This document shows, piece after piece, positions 1 to 6,329 of a DNA stretch of 11,496 bases (the first letter of the stretch is position 1; each line of letters begins with the position of its first letter). Source of the stretch: Burkholderiaceae bacterium. Its GTDB lineage: Bacteria > Pseudomonadota > Gammaproteobacteria > Burkholderiales > Burkholderiaceae_C. A program made the translations under genes and the position numbers. The stretch is from assembly GCA_031276435.1 (NCBI GenBank), contig JAISNB010000058.1, forward strand, positions 1 to 11,496. The letters are read 5' to 3'. The notes beneath the pieces were generated by a model. The model was given only the letters and a program-made list of their open reading frames with translations, searched no databases and had not been told where the DNA came from.

Positions 1-227
1 GGCGCGGCGACGGCGGCAGAGTGCGCATCGCCAGCGGCGGCGTGATGGGGCGCGCTGGTTGGCGCTTGGGGCGCGGCGGTGGTGACGGCTGCGGCGGCGG
101 GTACGGGGTCGCCAGGCCGGATGTATTCGGCAAGGGTTGCCGCCTCTTCCCCGGGCAGGGCGGCGAAGGCGCTCAACGCACAAAAAGCCAGCAAAAGGCC
201 CGGAAGATGGCGCGTACAGGGTGTCAT
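1..227 (-). CDS. Secreted Ala/Pro-rich hypothetical protein, 5' part only
   Basis: The gene reads leftward and runs off the window edge, so only the first 75 codons are seen and no stop is reached. The ATG at 227 follows a good ribosome site (gaggga, about 7 bases upstream). Residues 1-23 form a classical signal peptide: an Arg/His n-region, a hydrophobic core (GLLLAFCALSAFAA) and an Ala-x-Ala type cleavage site near residues 21-23. The mature part starts LPGEEAATLAEYIRPGD and then becomes a low-complexity Ala/Pro/Thr linker from about residue 40. The product should be exported to the periplasm or beyond, possibly as a linker-borne domain or envelope protein. I do not recognise the family. 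Its first 20 codons resemble those of the next minus-strand gene, and part of the DNA is identical, so the two may be paralogues or share a copied 5' module. Confidence 0.65.
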   Translation of the reverse strand, partial: MTPCTRHLPGLLLAFCALSAFAALPGEEAATLAEYIRPGDPVPAAAAVTTAAPQAPTSAPHHAAAGDAHSAAVAA

Positions 228-252
228 TTTTTGTTCCCTCGGTTGAAAACCG
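180..252. repeat. Signal-peptide/leader direct repeat, copy 1
   Basis: Positions 180-199 are identical (20 bases) to 984-1003. Similarity weakens in the middle, then returns in the leader (gttccc, cggttgaa). The block covers the signal-peptide codons and the ribosome-site region of the partial gene at the left edge. The second copy sits in the same place in the SNase-like gene. Confidence 0.6.
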
Positions 253-253
253 C

Positions 254-268
254 TGACAATTTTTGTCA
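254..268. promoter_or_regulatory. Short palindrome upstream of the left-edge gene
   Basis: A perfect inverted repeat, tgacaa-ttt-ttgtca, lies 27 bases upstream of the start codon at 227, where an operator or promoter could be. Six-base arms can arise by chance. Apart from it, 228-368 shows no gene and no clear promoter. Confidence 0.25.
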
Positions 269-368
269 CCTGCGGCCATGCGCACAGGCTCGTGTGACGG
301 CCCGCAGATGTGGCAGCCTAAAAATGCCAGAAGCACAGGGTGGCATGCAATAATGATGCCAGGCAGGT

Positions 369-1040
369 TCAGTCGGTTTTGAATCTTGTCCTGACCGAAT
401 GCAGCAGCATGGAAATTCTGTTTTTTATGACCAGCAAGACCGGGGCGGCAAGAAGCAGCAGGAACAGCAGGTAGCGGCGATCGCTTCTTTTCTGGTCAAT
501 CATTTCTTTCTGGGTCACATCTTTTGTGCGCGCCCAGCCTTTGGCCAGTACTGGATCGCCCCACAATCCGGCTTTTTGCTCTTGCGCCAGTTTTTGCGCC
601 GCAATGTATTCCGTGTTTTCGTCCCATTGCGTGCTTGGGTGGGTGACGGCCAGCCCGGCCTGGATGAGTTCCAGCCCAATGTCCTTGCCGTCCATGGAAA
701 CGGTGCCGACGATGGCTGTTTCATTTTTTCTTTCATGCGATGAGAGAATCCAGATGGAGATTTTCTTGTGCAAGAGCCATTGTGTGAGTCGCTGTTTTCT
801 CTGGAGACTTGTTTGTGATTCGCCAACGGGCGCTTTGAAATCGACTGGCAGCCATATCTGGTGAAATGTTACGCTGATGCGGTCGTGGCCGCAGTACAAA
901 TATGTGGAGCCAACTGCGGTAACTTCGCAAACAATGGTTCCATTGGCATTTAACGCGGGCGCAGCGGCGAAAATGGACAATGAACAAAAAGCCAGCAAAA
1001 GGCTTGCAAAGCAGCGGGGCATGCGGTGTGTCATGTTCAT
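369..1040 (-). CDS. Exported SNase-like protein with C-terminal membrane anchor, catalytic residues missing
   Basis: 223 residues. The start chosen is the ATG at 1040 (a second ATG at 1034 is equally possible), because a signal peptide begins there (residues 1-27, core ASLLLAFCSLSIFAAA); longer readings add only proline-rich out-of-character sequence. Residues 34-163 follow the staphylococcal nuclease (thermonuclease) fold: an IVCEVTAVG start, DGKDIGLELIQAGLAV (117-132) and the family's closing motif AAQKLAQEQKAGLWGDP (147-163). The usual active site is absent: where nucleases have R-x4-D-T-x-E, this protein has FHQIWLPVDFKAP (59-71), and the second catalytic Arg is not where expected (NETAIVG). 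Residues 190-205 form a transmembrane helix followed by a basic tail, predicting a periplasmic domain tethered to the inner membrane. Cys38 and Cys50 could form a disulfide. Base composition looks less GC-rich than in the neighbours. It is probably a binding or structural protein; nuclease activity is doubtful. Confidence 0.75.
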   Translation of the reverse strand: MNMTHRMPRCFASLLLAFCSLSIFAAAPALNANGTIVCEVTAVGSTYLYCGHDRISVTFHQIWLPVDFKAPVGESQTSLQRKQRLTQWLLHKKISIWILSSHERKNETAIVGTVSMDGKDIGLELIQAGLAVTHPSTQWDENTEYIAAQKLAQEQKAGLWGDPVLAKGWARTKDVTQKEMIDQKRSDRRYLLFLLLLAAPVLLVIKNRISMLLHSVRTRFKTD

Positions 1041-1063
1041 GATCTGGGTTCCCGGGTTGAATG
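984..1063. repeat. Signal-peptide/leader direct repeat, copy 2
   Basis: Partner of 180-252, in the same orientation. It covers the signal-peptide codons and leader of the SNase-like gene. The first 20 bases are identical, and the leader shares gttccc and cgggttgaa with copy 1. Confidence 0.6.
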
Positions 1064-1463
1064 CGGCGTGGCAGTGGCTGCTTTGTGGGGCGCCAAGGTC
1101 TTGCGCGCCGCTGGCGCCCCCAACCGAGCGGGTCACGCGCGTGGGGCGGCGCGGCGGTGGCGTCAGGGCAGTGGTTGGCGGGCCGGTTTGGCAGCATGCC
1201 GGTGATTGTGGCACGCTGGTGGCAATGTGGCGTGACACTCGGATGACGGTTTGGCGCGCCGGAAGGTGCCCACCCTTGTATCTTCACCCTGCTGGCTAAC
1301 CGGGTAGATTTCTGCCTGTTTGGTCGGCCCGGCTGGACAGCTCGTTTGCCCCTCTGGGACATCTGATCCCGCGGGAGAGCCAAGAGCGTGCAGCCGGTTT
1401 TTCACCTTGAACCCGAACGGTTGCCTGGGCCTGTGATCCCGTATTTTGCAAGGATGGGATTGT
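1041..1463. other. Intergenic stretch without a convincing gene
   Basis: Upstream region of the minus-strand SNase-like gene. Open frames here are short, overlap each other on both strands and have atypical residue composition (rich in Arg, Trp and Gly). I see no clear promoter box, RNA fold or riboswitch core. Confidence 0.5.
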
Positions 1464-1590
1464 GAAAAATGACTTGAAGCAGTGCAGGAAAAATTCGTTG
1501 GCATACCACAAGCAGCGTGCTGTCCGTGCGGAAAGGAGAACACTTTACGATAGAAAACGCTTGACCACAAACACGGTTGCTCTCTCGGGG
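1464..1590 (+). repeat. Dispersed 125-bp unit, copy 1
   Basis: Matches the reverse complement of 11372-11496 over about 125 bases. By my count there are about 10 differences, including one extra T at the ACTTGAAG site. The match continues through the stop codon of the short frame inside it, so it behaves as a DNA-level repeat. No terminal inverted repeats or target-site duplication are evident. It may be a non-autonomous element remnant or a lineage-specific intergenic repeat. Confidence 0.75.
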
Positions 1591-1624
1591 CACTCCCTCC
1601 CTAAAAGGGAGAGAGGAAGGCAAG
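1587..1624. repeat. Purine/pyrimidine palindrome (ctccct...agggag)
   Basis: A 38-base block with a short hairpin core (ctccct-aaa-agggag). It matches 5288-5325 at 35 of 38 positions in the same orientation. It directly follows the 125-bp unit. Confidence 0.65.
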
Positions 1625-1658
1625 CATTGTGGTGCAAGCGGAAAGGATGCGGGTCAAT

Positions 1659-1695
1659 ATGGATTGCCACGGGCCTGCGGCCCTCGCAATGACGA
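1659..1695 (+). repeat. 'gattgcc...cgcaatgacg' element, copy A
   Basis: Exact inverted copy (37 of 37 bases) of 1791-1827. Internal dyad: gggcctgcggccc. This is a REP-like element of the 'cgtcattgcgagg' class, which is common between genes of environmental proteobacteria. Confidence 0.75.
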
Positions 1696-1733
1696 CAGGG
1701 TGAAGGGGGGTGCTGTTGTCCCTCAAAAAGTTT

Positions 1734-1762
1734 GCCGCGTCGCTTCGCTCTTCGCAATGACA
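1734..1762 (+). repeat. Degenerate 'cgcaatgaca' element
   Basis: The sequence gtcgcttcgctcttcgcaatgaca is a partial, diverged member of the same repeat class, lying between the two inverted copies at 1659-1695 and 1791-1827. Confidence 0.55.
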
Positions 1763-1790
1763 GGAACAACAAGCAACCATGGCAAAACCA

Positions 1791-1827
1791 TCGTCATTGC
1801 GAGGGCCGCAGGCCCGTGGCAATCCAT
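1791..1827 (-). repeat. 'cgtcattgcgagg...ggcaatcc' element, copy B
   Basis: Perfect reverse complement of 1659-1695. With copy A it forms 37-base arms around a 95-base spacer, an arrangement like a bacterial interspersed mosaic element. Confidence 0.75.
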
Positions 1828-1862
1828 CGCTTCCATGCGCAGTGCGAATGCGCCATATCAGT

Positions 1863-1900
1863 CCCCTCGCCCCCGCGGGGAAGAGGATTAGGTGAAGGGG
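1863..1900. repeat. C/G-rich palindrome (cccctcgcccccgcgggg...)
   Basis: The imperfect palindrome cccctcgccc-ccgcggggaagagg is related to the other pyrimidine/purine hairpins in the window and closes the first repeat island. The stretch from 1901 to the metH promoter has no gene I can support; it contains a weak tggcga...tcgcca dyad near 1996-2023. Confidence 0.5.
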
Positions 1901-2075
1901 CACTGCCGCTTTGCCTGTGGGCAAGAAGGGCAAATGGAAAAGAGAGCAGCAGACGAAAACCCGGATGGGCTTGCCACGCCACTTCGCTCCTTGCCATGGC
2001 GATAAGGTGGAAGCGCAGTCGCCACGACAGGGATGCGGTGTGCGCGCTCTTCGTGCGCGCTTGCGGCAATCTTCC

Positions 2076-2081
2076 TACAAT
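2076..2081 (+). promoter_or_regulatory. -10 box of metH, probably leaderless
   Basis: TACAAT sits 6 bases before the ATG at 2088, so transcription would start at or next to the start codon. There is no Shine-Dalgarno sequence, and no good -35 box at the normal distance. Confidence 0.45.
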
Positions 2082-2087
2082 CGCGCC

Positions 2088-3176
2088 ATGAAAAACCCGG
2101 CCTATACCCGCGCGCAGGCGCTGCCCGCGTTGCTGCGGCAGCGTTTGCTCATTCTGGATGGCGCCATGGGCACCATGATCCAGCGCTTCAAACTCAGCGA
2201 GGCGCAGTACCGCGGGCAAGGCCATCCGCAGGACGCGGCGGTGTTTGAACGCTTCGTGGATTTGCCGCAGGATGTCAAGGGCAACAACGACTTGCTGAGC
2301 ATCACGCGGCCCGATGTGATCGGCGCGATTCACGAGCAATACCTGGCTGCGGGCGCTGACATCATCGAGACCAACACCTTTGGCGCCACATCGATCGCGC
2401 AGGACGATTACAAGCTGGCCGCGCTGGCGCGCGAGATGAATCTGGCCTCGGCGCGTCTGGCGCGCGCCGCTTGCGAGCGTTTTGCCACGCCCGAAAAGCC
2501 GCGTTTTGTGGCGGGCGCGCTAGGCCCCACGCCGCGCACGGCCAGCATCAGCCCGGATGTGAACGATCCTGGCGCGCGCAACATCACTTTTGATGCCTTG
2601 CGCGCCGCGTATTTGGAACAGGCGCTGGCGCTGCTGGAAGGCGGGGCTGATTTGCTGCTGGTGGAAACCATTTTCGATACGCTCAACGCCAAGGCGGCGC
2701 TGTTTGCCATTGACCAGGCGTTCGAGCAAACGGGCGAGTGCCTGCCCATTGTCATCAGCGGTACGGTCACCGACGCCTCGGGCCGCGTGCTTTCGGGCCA
2801 GACCGTGACGGCGTTCTGGTACAGCGTGCGCCACGCGCGGCCCCTGGCCGTTGGCCTCAATTGCGCGCTGGGCGCGGCGCTGATGCGCCCGTACATTCAG
2901 GAACTCAACCGCGTCGCGCCAGACACTTTCATCAGTTGCTACCCCAACGCGGGCCTGCCCAATCCGATGAGCGAGACGGGGTTTGACGAGACGCCGGAGG
3001 TCACCAGCCGCCTGTTGCACGAGTTTGCCGCCGAGGGTCTGGTCAACATTGTGGGCGGCTGCTGCGGCACCACGCCCGGGCACATCCACGCGATTGCGCA
3101 AGCGGTGGGGCCGTTGCAGCCGCGCACTGTGCACGCCGCCGCAGCGGGCCGTTTTTTCTACAGCGCGGCAGCCTGA
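2088..3176 (+). CDS. metH: Methionine synthase homocysteine-binding module (free-standing)
   Basis: 362 residues, equivalent to the N-terminal quarter of E. coli MetH. It should activate homocysteine on a zinc site and accept the methyl group carried by cobalamin, making methionine in the cytoplasm. It begins with LLILDGAMGTMIQ (residues 20-32) and folds as the homocysteine S-methyltransferase barrel. The three zinc ligands are present: Cys259 in VGLNCALG and Cys325-Cys326 in GGCCGTTPGH. The ATG at 2088 was chosen because family similarity begins there and a -10 box lies just upstream; the frame is open further upstream but runs through repeat DNA. The pterin, cobalamin and SAM-reactivation domains are absent, and the next gene is pldA, convergent at 10 bp. 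Many betaproteobacteria encode MetH in two polypeptides, so the rest is expected elsewhere. A cobalamin-independent homocysteine methyltransferase is less likely. Confidence 0.9.
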   Translation: MKNPAYTRAQALPALLRQRLLILDGAMGTMIQRFKLSEAQYRGQGHPQDAAVFERFVDLPQDVKGNNDLLSITRPDVIGAIHEQYLAAGADIIETNTFGATSIAQDDYKLAALAREMNLASARLARAACERFATPEKPRFVAGALGPTPRTASISPDVNDPGARNITFDALRAAYLEQALALLEGGADLLLVETIFDTLNAKAALFAIDQAFEQTGECLPIVISGTVTDASGRVLSGQTVTAFWYSVRHARPLAVGLNCALGAALMRPYIQELNRVAPDTFISCYPNAGLPNPMSETGFDETPEVTSRLLHEFAAEGLVNIVGGCCGTTPGHIHAIAQAVGPLQPRTVHAAAAGRFFYSAAA

Positions 3177-3186
3177 GAGCGCCGGA

Positions 3187-4440
3187 TCAGAAATCGACCA
3201 GGCTCAACCCCAGGCCGAACACCGTGCGCCTGAAGTTGTAGTCCAGCAGGCTGTCGCCATAGCCGTGGAACAGCCAAGTGTACAGACGCAGGCCCGAGAA
3301 CGTGTTGCCGTAGCCCTCGCCCAGCGCGTGCGTCCACTCAATCCGGCCCGAGCCGCGGCGGTTCAAGCCCGTGTAGGTGGCACGCAGGCCGTTGCGGCTG
3401 TTGATATGCCATTCAAAAGTCAGATCGCCACGGCCCACAAAGCGCGTGATGTCCGGGTTGTTGTCTTTTTCGGCGCTTTCGCCAAAGCGTTTCCACAGCC
3501 GCAATTTCAGGCTGAAGCGGTTGTCTTTCTCGATACCGGTCATCAGATAGGCGCGGTTCCAGCTTCGCGACAGCGGATCGCTCTGGCCGTTGGACTGGTG
3601 CGCCAGCCCCACGCCCGAATAGCGCCACAGCCAGCCCCCGGGCAGTTGCGCCGTGGTGGGGTAGACGTACATGATCTCGGGCATGTGGTCGGTGTTGCGA
3701 AATGGCCGCGACAGCGCGCCATTGAAAATTTGCCAGTACGACTGCGCGGTGTAAGCGATCCACAGCGAATCGCGCAAAGTGCTGCCAGCAGGCGTGAGCA
3801 AGCCGCCCGCCAGCTTGGTACGCACCGAAATGGCAATGCGCGCCTCGCTGCTGTCGTAATCGACGGGCGCGGTCGCGTTGTTGACCGGGTTGGCCGACGT
3901 GGGCAGCGTGTTGGCCCGGTTGCTGCTGGTCAGGGAAACCGTGGTGGGCTGGAAAGCGCGCAGCCCGAATGTGGGGCAGCTCGATCCGCTTTCCAGCTCC
4001 CAAAAGCGCGACAGCGGCGAAAACTGCCGGTCGCGGCAACCCTGCTCCAGCCCCACGCCCAGAATGCCCGCCGATCCGGTAATGGCGGAATCATCAGCGG
4101 CGGCAGGCTGGATAGCCGCCAGCGCGGCGCTCACCTCTTGCCGCATGGACACATCGGCGGCGCTGCTGTTGGGCGACTCGGCCACCGAGCGGTTTTTCTC
4201 CTGCACAGCATCAAGCAGCGCCTGTTGCTCGCGCGCCCAGTGGTCAAAGCAGGCCAAGCGCTCGGCGGCATCATCTTTGCCCGGGCAGTTTTGCCAGGCG
4301 GCAGCCGCTTCCAGCGCCGCCGCGACGTCTTTGGCGAGCGCCGCGCCCTGCTGCGCCTGCGCCGCCAGTGGCGCAAACAGCGTGCCCAGCAGCAGCGGGA
4401 CAAGGCAAAGCGGGCGGTACAAAGTGCGGCAATGGAACAT
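3187..4440 (-). CDS. pldA: Outer-membrane phospholipase A (OMPLA)
   Basis: 417 residues. It hydrolyses acyl chains of phospholipids that reach the outer leaflet of the outer membrane; the family works as a calcium-dependent dimer. The catalytic motif is intact: His281 and Ser283 in AHQSNG, and Asn295 in SRSWNR, with the same 2- and 14-residue spacing as in E. coli. Ser291 matches the calcium-site Ser. YTAQSYWQIFN and PFRNTDHMPEIMY are typical strand/loop motifs, and the chain ends in Phe (SLVDF), as outer-membrane barrels do. An ATG at 4440 gives a clean signal peptide (PLCLVPLLLGTLFAPLAAQA); a TTG at 4488 would add 16 residues. Between signal and barrel is an extension of about 130 residues with ERLACFDHWA, seen in betaproteobacterial homologues. 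The gene is convergent with metH and divergent from the PACE gene. Confidence 0.93.
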   Translation of the reverse strand: MFHCRTLYRPLCLVPLLLGTLFAPLAAQAQQGAALAKDVAAALEAAAAWQNCPGKDDAAERLACFDHWAREQQALLDAVQEKNRSVAESPNSSAADVSMRQEVSAALAAIQPAAADDSAITGSAGILGVGLEQGCRDRQFSPLSRFWELESGSSCPTFGLRAFQPTTVSLTSSNRANTLPTSANPVNNATAPVDYDSSEARIAISVRTKLAGGLLTPAGSTLRDSLWIAYTAQSYWQIFNGALSRPFRNTDHMPEIMYVYPTTAQLPGGWLWRYSGVGLAHQSNGQSDPLSRSWNRAYLMTGIEKDNRFSLKLRLWKRFGESAEKDNNPDITRFVGRGDLTFEWHINSRNGLRATYTGLNRRGSGRIEWTHALGEGYGNTFSGLRLYTWLFHGYGDSLLDYNFRRTVFGLGLSLVDF

Positions 4441-4511
4441 GGTCGTCAACGGCTTGAACGGTTTGCACTGGACGGTTGCCCGAATCAATGGCCCGCACCA
4501 TAACCGGCACC

Positions 4512-4517
4512 ATTATG
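4512..4517 (-). promoter_or_regulatory. Possible -10 box for pldA
   Basis: CATAAT on the minus strand, about 70 bases upstream of the chosen pldA ATG. The -35 region is poor. It is offered only as the best AT-rich hexamer in the divergent spacer. Confidence 0.25.
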
Positions 4518-4591
4518 CGGGATTGCACACAGGCACACAGCGCGCGGGTGCTTTTTTTGGGCGATCGCGCGCCAGCTCCGGCGGCCTCGGC

Positions 4592-4597
4592 TACAGT
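4592..4597 (+). promoter_or_regulatory. -10 box of the PACE efflux gene, probably leaderless
   Basis: TACAGT lies 7 bases before the ATG at 4605, with no Shine-Dalgarno sequence between them. The geometry is nearly the same as at metH. Confidence 0.4.
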
Positions 4598-4604
4598 GCC
4601 AGCG

Positions 4605-5051
4605 ATGCGAAAAACGAAACCCTGGTTGTGGACCTTGCGCGGGCCAAGGCGGCGCGTGGTGTACGTGGCCTGCTATGAGTTGCTGGCCATGGCGCTGGTG
4701 ACTGGCGCCATGGCGGCCACAGGGCGGGGCATGGTGCAATCCGGCGGCCTGGCCGTGGGCAGCTCGCTGATTGCCGTGGTCTGGAACCTGATCTTCAACA
4801 CGCTCTTCGAGCGTTGGGAAGCGCGCCAGGCCGTGCGCGGGCGCAGCGCCGCGCGGCGCGTGGCGCACGCCATCGGCTTTGAAGGCGGGCTGGCCTTCTG
4901 GCTGGTGCCCTTCATCGCCTGGTGGCTCGGTGTCGACCTGCGGGTGGCCTTGCTCATGGAACTGGGCCTGCTGCTGTTCTTTTTGCTGTACACCTACACG
5001 TTCACCTGGGTGTTCGACCGCTTGTTCGGCCTGCCCGCTTCGGCGGCTTGA
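4605..5051 (+). CDS. PACE-family (AceI-like) transmembrane efflux protein
   Basis: 148 residues, the usual size of the proteobacterial antimicrobial compound efflux family, whose founding member AceI exports chlorhexidine by proton exchange; other members export polyamines or biocides. Four membrane helices form two tandem transmembrane pairs. Signatures: R17-x2-Y20-x3-YE with Glu25, the position of the essential acidic residue in helix 1; W60-N61-x3-N65-x2-FE (60-69) in helix 2; R85-x2-H88-x3-F92-E93 at the start of the second pair; and YTYTFTWVFDRLF (about 129-141) in helix 4. The ATG at 4605 was chosen because the family begins with a short basic N-terminus and a -10 box precedes it. It is transcribed away from pldA, with repeat DNA downstream. 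The substrate cannot be told from sequence. Confidence 0.9.
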   Translation: MRKTKPWLWTLRGPRRRVVYVACYELLAMALVTGAMAATGRGMVQSGGLAVGSSLIAVVWNLIFNTLFERWEARQAVRGRSAARRVAHAIGFEGGLAFWLVPFIAWWLGVDLRVALLMELGLLLFFLLYTYTFTWVFDRLFGLPASAA

Positions 5052-5081
5052 GGCGGCGCTGGCGTACGCATTCCTTCTTCT

Positions 5082-5117
5082 CGTCGTTGCGAGGAGCGCA
5101 GGTGTGTGGCAATCCAT
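5082..5117 (-). repeat. 'cgttgcgagg...ggcaatcc' element
   Basis: Related to 1791-1827, with both ends conserved and a changed centre (agcgcaggtgtg). It opens the second repeat island, about 30 bases after the PACE gene. Confidence 0.65.
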
Positions 5118-5190
5118 CGTGCACACACCTACCGCCCGCGCTGCTGCTTGTCTTTCTATCCCCGGCTGTGGTGTAAAAGCGCCCCCTTAC

Positions 5191-5387
5191 CCCAACCCTC
5201 TCTCGCTCCATCCTCTCCCCCGCCCCTCTCCACAAGTGGAGAGGGCATATTGCACTCTCCCCTTTGGGGAGAGATGGAGAGAGGCCCGGGGCACTCTCTC
5301 CCTAGAAGGGAGAGAGGAAGACAAGTGGTGCATTCATTCACTGCCCTCGTTCCTGCCGGGACATCTCCCCCGCCAGCGCGGGGGAGA
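5191..5387. repeat. Cluster of pyrimidine/purine palindromes
   Basis: Consecutive hairpin-forming units. 5223-5279 is cccctctccac-aagtggagaggg followed by ctcccctttggggagag, and it repeats at 11287-11348. 5288-5325 repeats 1587-1624. 5364-5387 is a perfect 10-bp stem, tctcccccgc-cagc-gcgggggaga. No T-tract follows any of them, so they look like intergenic repeats rather than normal terminators, though they may still affect RNA ends. The rest of 5052-5509 has no gene I can support. Confidence 0.7.
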
Positions 5388-5509
5388 AGAAAAGGCAAAG
5401 AGGCCGCGCGTGCTTGTCGAAAGCGGAGAGAAAGGCAAGCGCGGCGTGTATGCTTTGCAACTCGCGCGCCCTGAGAAGCGCCCCACGATTTCGCTCACTG
5501 TTTGAAGCC

Positions 5510-6298
5510 ATGTGCCAACTTCTGGGAATGAACTGCAAATCGCCGATGGCGGTTACCTTCAGCTTTGCCGGTTTTGCGCAGCGCGGCGGTCGCACCGATC
5601 ACCATGCCGACGGCTGGGGCATCGGGTTTTTTGAAAATCGCGGCGTGCGCCTGTTCGTCGATCCGGCGCCCGCCTGCGATTCGCCGGTGGCCGAACTGAT
5701 TGCGCGCTATCCCATCAAAAGCACCAACGTCATCTCGCACATTCGCAAGGCCACTTGCGGCGCGGTGATGACAGAAAACTGCCACCCGTTCGTGCGCGAA
5801 CTGTGGGGCCGCTATTGGGTGTTTGCGCACAACGGCGATTTGCGCGACTGCGCGCCGCGCCTGCATCGCCAGTTCCACCCGGTGGGCGCAACCGACAGCG
5901 AGCGCGCCTTTTGCTGGCTGATGCAAGAGTTGAGCAAGGCGCACGCCGACATGCCAGCGGTGGACGAGTTGACGCGCACCCTGTCCGAACTGGTGCCGCA
6001 AATTGCGCGCTTTGGCGTATTCAACATGCTGCTGTCCAACGGCGAGGCGCTGTGGGCGCACGGCAGTACCAAACTGTGCTACACCGTGCGCCAGCATCCG
6101 TTTTCGGTTGCGCAACTGGCCGATGAAGACCTCAGCGTCGATTTCGCACTGCTCAACACGCCGCAAGAGCGCGTGGCGGTTGTTGCCACCACGCCGCTGA
6201 CCACCAACGAGACCTGGACTGCCATTGCGTCCGGTCAATTGCTGGTGTTCATCGATGGCGCGCTGGCCCTGGCGCACGCAGCCGCGCCAAGCCAGTAA
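5510..6298 (+). CDS. Class II glutamine amidotransferase (YafJ-like)
   Basis: 262 residues of a single Ntn-type glutaminase domain. It should release ammonia from glutamine and pass it to an acceptor, but no synthase domain is fused, so the acceptor is unknown. The start MCQLLGMN sets the ATG at 5510: Cys2 becomes the N-terminal nucleophile once Met is removed, which rules out the longer in-frame start at 5414. Other glutaminase motifs: HADGWGIGF (32-40), SHIRKAT with its Arg (76-82), NCHPF (90-94), HNGDL with the oxyanion Asn-Gly (107-111) and GATDSERAF (127-134). The closest well-known relatives are E. coli YafJ-like proteins of unclear role. It stands alone, flanked by repeat DNA, and is convergent with gshB at 31 bp. 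Confidence 0.9.
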   Translation: MCQLLGMNCKSPMAVTFSFAGFAQRGGRTDHHADGWGIGFFENRGVRLFVDPAPACDSPVAELIARYPIKSTNVISHIRKATCGAVMTENCHPFVRELWGRYWVFAHNGDLRDCAPRLHRQFHPVGATDSERAFCWLMQELSKAHADMPAVDELTRTLSELVPQIARFGVFNMLLSNGEALWAHGSTKLCYTVRQHPFSVAQLADEDLSVDFALLNTPQERVAVVATTPLTTNETWTAIASGQLLVFIDGALALAHAAAPSQ

Positions 6299-6308
6299 CC
6301 CACACACA

Positions 6309-6328
6309 GCGCCGCCGCGCGGCAGCGC
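6309..6328. terminator. Hairpin between two convergent genes
   Basis: gcgccgcc-gcgc-ggcagcgc forms an 8-bp GC stem with one mismatch, placed between the amidotransferase stop (6298) and the gshB stop (6330). It could end transcription from both sides, but there is no T-run on either strand, so it is not a textbook intrinsic terminator. Confidence 0.4.
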
Positions 6329-6329
6329 G

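Noticed and set aside
21..353. 110-residue plus-strand open frame at the left end
   Set aside because: It lies opposite the signal-peptide gene on the minus strand, has Gly/Arg-rich shadow composition and no ribosome site; the minus-strand reading has a proper signal peptide.
1280..1369. Protein-like plus-strand stretch (IFTLLANRVDFCLFGRPGW...)
   Set aside because: Under 40 codons between stops, no start codon and no neighbouring frame to extend it; not enough to call a remnant.
1940..2087. Possible SAM, SAH or cobalamin riboswitch before metH
   Set aside because: I looked for conserved core motifs of these classes and saw none. The -10 box next to the ATG leaves no room for a leader RNA from that promoter.
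2983..4503. 506-residue plus-strand open frame across the metH end and pldA
   Set aside because: It crosses two well-supported genes; its first part is metH out of frame and the rest is antisense to pldA.
5364..5387. Strong 10-bp hairpin as a rho-independent terminator
   Set aside because: No T-tract on either strand, more than 300 bases past the PACE stop, and embedded in a row of similar palindromes; better treated as part of the repeat island.
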